A stretch of 64,000 bases of DNA. Origin: Arachis hypogaea (lineage: Eukaryota; Streptophyta; Magnoliopsida; Fabales; Fabaceae). Below the pieces are notes generated by a model. It did not search any database and was not told the origin of the DNA. It saw only the letters and a program-made list of their open reading frames with translations. The stretch spans positions 3,374,843-3,438,842 of the forward strand of contig NC_092044.1 of assembly GCF_003086295.3 (NCBI RefSeq), written 5' to 3'. The translations under genes were made by a program, and so were the position numbers. The first letter of the stretch is position 1. The number at the start of each line of letters is the position of its first letter. Below, piece after piece: positions 61,351 through 64,000 of the stretch.

Positions 61351-64000
61351 GCTATACATATATTCTTTATTGACATAATCACATCTTATAAACTTTATGC
61401 GTGCATCTGAATGCTATTTCTCTTGTTACTTTAACAATCTGGTCGTCCGTCTCATATATTAGATATGGAATCACCGCAGCTTTTATCACATTAATGTCGT
61501 GACTAAACCACGACAATCACCATCCTAATATACTTAACAACATAGATCAAATTTGGATGAGTAATATGGAAATTACATGCCAAGTGATCTCATGCGTGTC
61601 TATTTCCAACTGGTCCAACTTTAAAACTTTATTGAGATCAAACGCAAAACAAATATTGAAAAATGAACATTTCACACAACATAAAATAAACCATCAACTT
61701 AATTCTGCAAAAAAAATAACTCAATATCTATCATAGGACATATAGCATAAAATAAACTCCCAGTAAATCAAAGCATCACAAATATTGACACTTATTCGAG
61801 CAGTGTGCTCATAAAAGACCTTAGGGAATAATTCCTTAGTTAATGAGCCCGCTAGCATATGCTCTGTTCCTATATGTCCTATAGAAATTTGTTTTTTCTT
61901 AAACTTTCTCCTTGACAACTAAGAACTTGATGTCTGTATGCTTCGATTTTGTCAAGCTCTTATTGTTGTTGGAGTATAGTACTACTAACTTATTGTCACA
62001 AAATATCTTTAGTGACCTTTCAATGTCATCTACTATATAAAATTCGGTGACAAAGTTTCGCAATCATATGCCATGAAATAAGAATTGGAGTACCTAAGGA
62101 TCTCCAAATTTTTTTATCACCGATAAGTAAGCATGTAATCCTTGTTCTCTTTAGATAACGCATTACGCGTTTAACAGCTATCCAATAATCTATGTCTGGA
62201 TTGCTCAAGTATCTACCCAACACTCCCACTGTAAATGATAAATCAGGATGTGCGCAGACTTGAGCATATATTAAATTTTCTAGTGCTGATGTTTAAGGTT
62301 TATCATGCATTGATGTCTTTTCAAGATAATTTTGGGACATTGCTTGAGACTAAACTTGTCTCCTTTAGCTACGAGTGTGTCCATTGGTCTACAACTTTTC
62401 ATGACATATCTACTTAAAATCTTTTTTGATATAGTTTTTTTGTGATAATCCAAGAATACCTTGAGAGTGATCTCTAAGTATCTCGATTCCTAATACAAAA
62501 GAGACACCATCAAGATCTTTCATTTCAAATTTGTTCGATAGAAATTTCTTAGTTTCATGCAAGAAGCCTATATCGTTACTGACAAGTAGAATGTCATCAA
62601 CATATAAGACAAAAAATATGTATTTACTCCCACTAAACTTGTGGTATACACATTTATCTATAATATTTACCTCAAAACCATATGAAGTAATGACTTGATT
62701 AAACTTGTGATACCATTGATAGGAGGCTTGTTTGAGACCATATATGGATTTTCACCTTTTTCTGTTGGATCTCTTTAATGACACTTCTTGAGGTTGTTGA
62801 GCTTGCGGTATGGGTTGGAATTGAGGAGGATTCTCATTATTTTTCTATACTGTAACAGTATCTTGAGCAACAATAATATTCTCATTGTTCTCCTATACTT
62901 TAATTGAATCTACAGTAGGATTCTCATTGTGCTCTTGTACTATAAATATATCTTGAACAATAATAGGCACAAGGACCTAATCATTGTCAGTTACAGAATC
63001 CTCATCAAAAGCAACATTTCTAATATTTTCTTCCTCCCAAACTCAACATCCTCAAGAAATCTTGCATTTTCTGTTTCAAAAATAGACCTGATGCAGGATT
63101 GTAAAACTTATACCTCCGTGAACGCTCAGCATAACCAACAAAGTAGCAACTAGTTATTCTTGAGTCCAATTTTCTTTTATGCGGCCTATAAGGTCGCGCC
63201 TCAGTTGGACATTCCCAAATATGCAAATTTTTTATACTGAGCCTTTTTCCAATTCAAATTTCATAAGGAATTTTGTTAATTGCTAAACTGCTTTGCTTGT
63301 CACCCTATTAAGGATGTACACTGTAGTCTATAAGGCTTCTCTCTAAAGTGATTCAGGCAAGAAAAAAGGACTAATTATACTTCTCACCATGTTCTTAAGA
63401 GTTCGATTCCTTCACTCTGCAACACCATTCATGCTAGGTTTGCCCGGCATGGTGTATTGCGAAATAATACCATACTCCTCTAGGAAAAGAGCAAAAGGCT
63501 CGGAACGTTGCTCACTTGAACTGTCAAATCTTCCATAGTATTCACCACTACTATCAGATTTGACAGCTTTAATTTTCTTTCCAAGTTGAAGTTCAACTTC
63601 AACTTTGAAAGACTTGAAAACATCCAAGGTTTGGAACTCTTCATGAACTAAATATAGATACACGTAATAAGAATAACCATCTATAAACATAATAAAGTAA
63701 TGTTGTCCATTCCAAGAGACAGTAGAGAATGAGCTACATATATCGGTATGTATTGGTTTTAAGACCTCTTTAACTCTCTCGGCACCTAATTTCTTTTCGT
63801 TTGTCATTTTTCCCTTTATGCACGCAATGCATACTTCAAAGTCTACCAAATTTAGGGGTCCAAGAATTTCATCCAACACGAGCCTCTAAATTCTCTATTT
63901 AGAGATGTGACCTAGGCGTTTGTGCCATAATGATGCCGAATTCTCATTTAGTTTTTGTTTTGTACCTGTTTGCAATATTTCATTATTATAGGAATTCAAA
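61351..64000 (-). pseudogene. Copia retrotransposon pol remnant (integrase, RT, RNase H)
   Basis: Read on the minus strand, domains follow the copia order. The GAG-pre-integrase part with LWHKRLGHIS and CIACIKGK is near 63980-63820. The integrase core with HTDICS, KSDSSGEY and MNGVAE is at 63780-63412. The integrase tail (SCYFVGYAERSR) is at about 63226-63020. Reverse transcriptase with the YVDDILLVSN catalytic box is near 62620, followed by LGRYLSNPDIDYWIAVKRV at about 62220. The RNase H tail (ISIGHIGTEHMLA) is near 61890-61760. Several frameshifts and stops separate the blocks, and sequence between the integrase tail and the RT is partly missing. The gag part and 5' LTR lie beyond the window. 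It is inactive. Confidence 0.9.

Noticed and set aside
1..64000. CRISPR array, operon or bacterial system
   Set aside because: Spliced exons, plant-specific gene families and plant transposons show eukaryotic nuclear DNA; no spacer-repeat array was seen.

Overview
The window is plant nuclear DNA. Its genes have spliced exons separated by long AT-rich intergenic DNA full of transposable elements. Gene families (FBD-type F-box, plant MED15, P-class PPR) and repeat style (22-bp 'aaatacacccaaac' minisatellite, 'ggtccctaac'-type Mutator foldbacks, 'ggatcggat' hAT MITEs) suggest a legume, probably peanut (Arachis). The genus is inference from repeat style, not shown by any single gene.

Layout. 1-2.7 kb: repeats, including a TIR element with 190-bp internal tandem repeats and a TRIM-like remnant. 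2.7-5.9 kb (+): an F-box/FBD gene. 5.8-8.06 kb: a tandem duplication that copied the 3' end of a 2-oxoglutarate-dioxygenase-like gene; the complete gene runs from 10451 to 7163 (-). 10.5-13.5 kb: minisatellites and a TRIM remnant. 13.85-23.7 kb (-): a complete MED15 gene (11 coding exons, 1302 residues as modelled, KIX domain plus long Q-rich region). 23.7-32.5 kb: gene-poor DNA holding a Mutator-type foldback with a 9-bp target duplication, a giant imperfect palindrome, a fragment of a copia LTR and a hAT MITE with an 8-bp target duplication. 33.26-36.05 kb (-): a small paralogue that keeps only KIX domains, two in tandem (157 residues). 36.7-38.04 kb (-): a PPR gene, followed by a duplicated copy of the MED15 leader/first-intron region (38.06-38.4 kb). 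38.9-41.8 kb (+): a decayed MULE transposase. 41.8-50 kb: a near-identical 1.45-kb segmental duplication, small TIR elements and another foldback. 50.8-54.6 kb: a CACTA element that has captured receptor-like-kinase exons. 54.8-60.9 kb: MITEs and microsatellites. 60.9-64 kb (-): a degenerate copia retrotransposon cut by the window end.

The genes do not form a pathway. The most coherent story is the MED15 neighbourhood. The 5' part of MED15 (promoter, leader, KIX exons) seems to have been duplicated next to the parent. The copy became a tandem-KIX protein with an uninterrupted reading frame over six predicted exons. A PPR gene now lies between the copied leader and the copied KIX exons. A KIX-only protein could compete with MED15 for transcription-factor activation domains, but that is inference.

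Exon limits were set by eye from GT/AG signals, codon phase and similarity between paralogous copies inside the window. No RNA or database evidence was available.
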